Assembly (NCBI GenBank): GCA_027011725.1
Contig: JALUZQ010000242.1
Coordinates: 1 to 6,059 of the forward strand
Source: Sulfurimonas sp.
GTDB taxonomy: Bacteria > Campylobacterota > Campylobacteria > Campylobacterales > Sulfurimonadaceae
Length of the DNA stretch: 6,059 bases
Direction of reading: 5' to 3'
This document shows, in pieces, positions 5,536 through 6,059 of the stretch. Position 1 is the first letter of the stretch. Each line of letters begins with the position of its first letter. A model generated the notes under the pieces. The model worked only from the letters and a program-made list of their open reading frames with translations, ran no database searches and had not been told where the DNA came from. Position numbers and translations under genes: made by a program.

Positions 5536-6059
5536 AATGTCTCCAATATTTCCTTAAATGCGTCCTTAAATGCCTCAAGACCATCAGCTATTTGCTTCTC
5601 AAGCACCACATCCAAATCTATGCCTGCTTCTGCTACTTTTTGCATATGCGCAGTAACTACTTCATCTGCTATAGGCAGTGCTTTACTCTTTTTTGCATCT
5701 TTATCAAATGCTTTGATGGTATCTACCGGTGCAGTGTTAACTGTGTTATATGCTAAGAGCTGCTCTACATAATAGTATGGAGGCAAGCTGTCATCTTTTA
5801 CCCCTGTACTTGCAAAAAGTGCACGACAATGCGGCAGTTTTTGGGCTTCTATGGCTTCATAGATTGCAGAAGAGTTGTAAATACCCGTAAGTGCTGTTGC
5901 GACACCTTTTTCTTTGAGTGTTCCATCAATAGCACGATCCACACGACTTACAAAGATACTAATGACTGTATCAACACTTTGTCCTGCTCTTTGTGTCCCT
6001 CTTTTAAACGCAGCGACACATGAAAGTGCCTGCTCTTTTTTAAATATAAGTGTTGCGTT
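5532..6059 (-). CDS. tal: Transaldolase, C-terminal part (partial at right edge)
   Basis: The reading frame is open to the window edge, giving the last 175 residues of a protein that is normally about 320-370 long. Transaldolase moves a three-carbon unit between sugar phosphates in the non-oxidative pentose phosphate pathway in the cytoplasm. The visible part begins NATLIFKKEQ, the beta strand after the active-site lysine strand, and contains SIFVSRVDRAID, FASTGVKDD and the family signature YYYVEQLLAYNTVNTAP. SVxxxxFVSRVD and the TVNTxP motif fit the Mycobacterium/cyanobacterium-like class of transaldolases better than the E. coli TalB class. The Schiff-base lysine is upstream, outside the window, so activity cannot be judged. 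GTG at 5940-5942 is an internal Val in SRVDRAID, not a start. The stop overlaps the pilus ATPase ATG. The last residues contain a short AFKD-AFKE duplication. Confidence 0.96.
   Translation of the reverse strand, partial: NATLIFKKEQALSCVAAFKRGTQRAGQSVDTVISIFVSRVDRAIDGTLKEKGVATALTGIYNSSAIYEAIEAQKLPHCRALFASTGVKDDSLPPYYYVEQLLAYNTVNTAPVDTIKAFDKDAKKSKALPIADEVVTAHMQKVAEAGIDLDVVLEKQIADGLEAFKDAFKEILETL
5551..5574 (-). repeat. 12-base tandem repeat in the 3' end of tal
   Basis: Two adjacent 12-base units (5551-5562 and 5563-5574) differ at one base and encode AFKD followed by AFKE, about 13 residues from the end of transaldolase. The repeat keeps the frame and the helical character of the C-terminus. 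It may be a small slippage duplication or simply chance similarity in a charged helix. Confidence 0.5.

Noticed and set aside
5940..5942. GTG as a start codon for a short 136-residue protein
   Set aside because: The frame continues upstream to the window edge with clear transaldolase sequence, and this GTG encodes the Val of the conserved SRVD motif.

Overview
This window looks like ordinary chromosomal DNA from a member of the Campylobacterota (formerly Epsilonproteobacteria), most likely a free-living Sulfurimonas-like lineage. The evidence is moderately AT-rich, densely packed coding sequence, the CTC-type 178-residue ribosomal protein L25 closely resembling the Helicobacter form, and the gene order. 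From memory, rplY-pth-LptF/G permease occurs in Helicobacter and Campylobacter, and lysA-HAD hydrolase-pheA follows it in Campylobacter. The genus is an inference.

Every gene lies on the minus strand, so transcription runs from the right end to the left. In that order the window holds: the C-terminal 175 residues of transaldolase (tal, cut by the right edge); a PilT/PilU-family pilus retraction ATPase sharing a 4-base ATGA overlap with tal; a 54-base gap with a probable promoter; rplY, pth and an LptF/LptG-family permease as a tight unit (6-base gap, then a 7-base overlap with a GTG start); an 80-base gap rich in inverted repeats with a second probable promoter; then lysA, a HAD phosphatase-like gene and the first codons of pheA (2-base gap, then an ATGA overlap).

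This gives three probable transcription units. Tal-pilus ATPase joins the non-oxidative pentose phosphate pathway with pilus retraction. rplY-pth-permease joins ribosome assembly, peptidyl-tRNA recycling and lipopolysaccharide export. lysA-HAD-pheA holds the last step of lysine synthesis, a phosphatase-like protein of unknown substrate and the entry to phenylalanine synthesis. Read-through between units is possible because no convincing terminator is visible.

I see no RNA genes, insertion sequences, CRISPR arrays, phage genes or toxin-antitoxin pairs, and no gene-free stretch over 300 bases. I did not find a previously undescribed multi-gene system. The points most worth a second look are a non-canonical catalytic motif in the HAD protein (Gln in place of the second Asp), the mixed PilT/PilU character of the pilus ATPase and its coupling to tal, and the dyad-rich leader of lysA.
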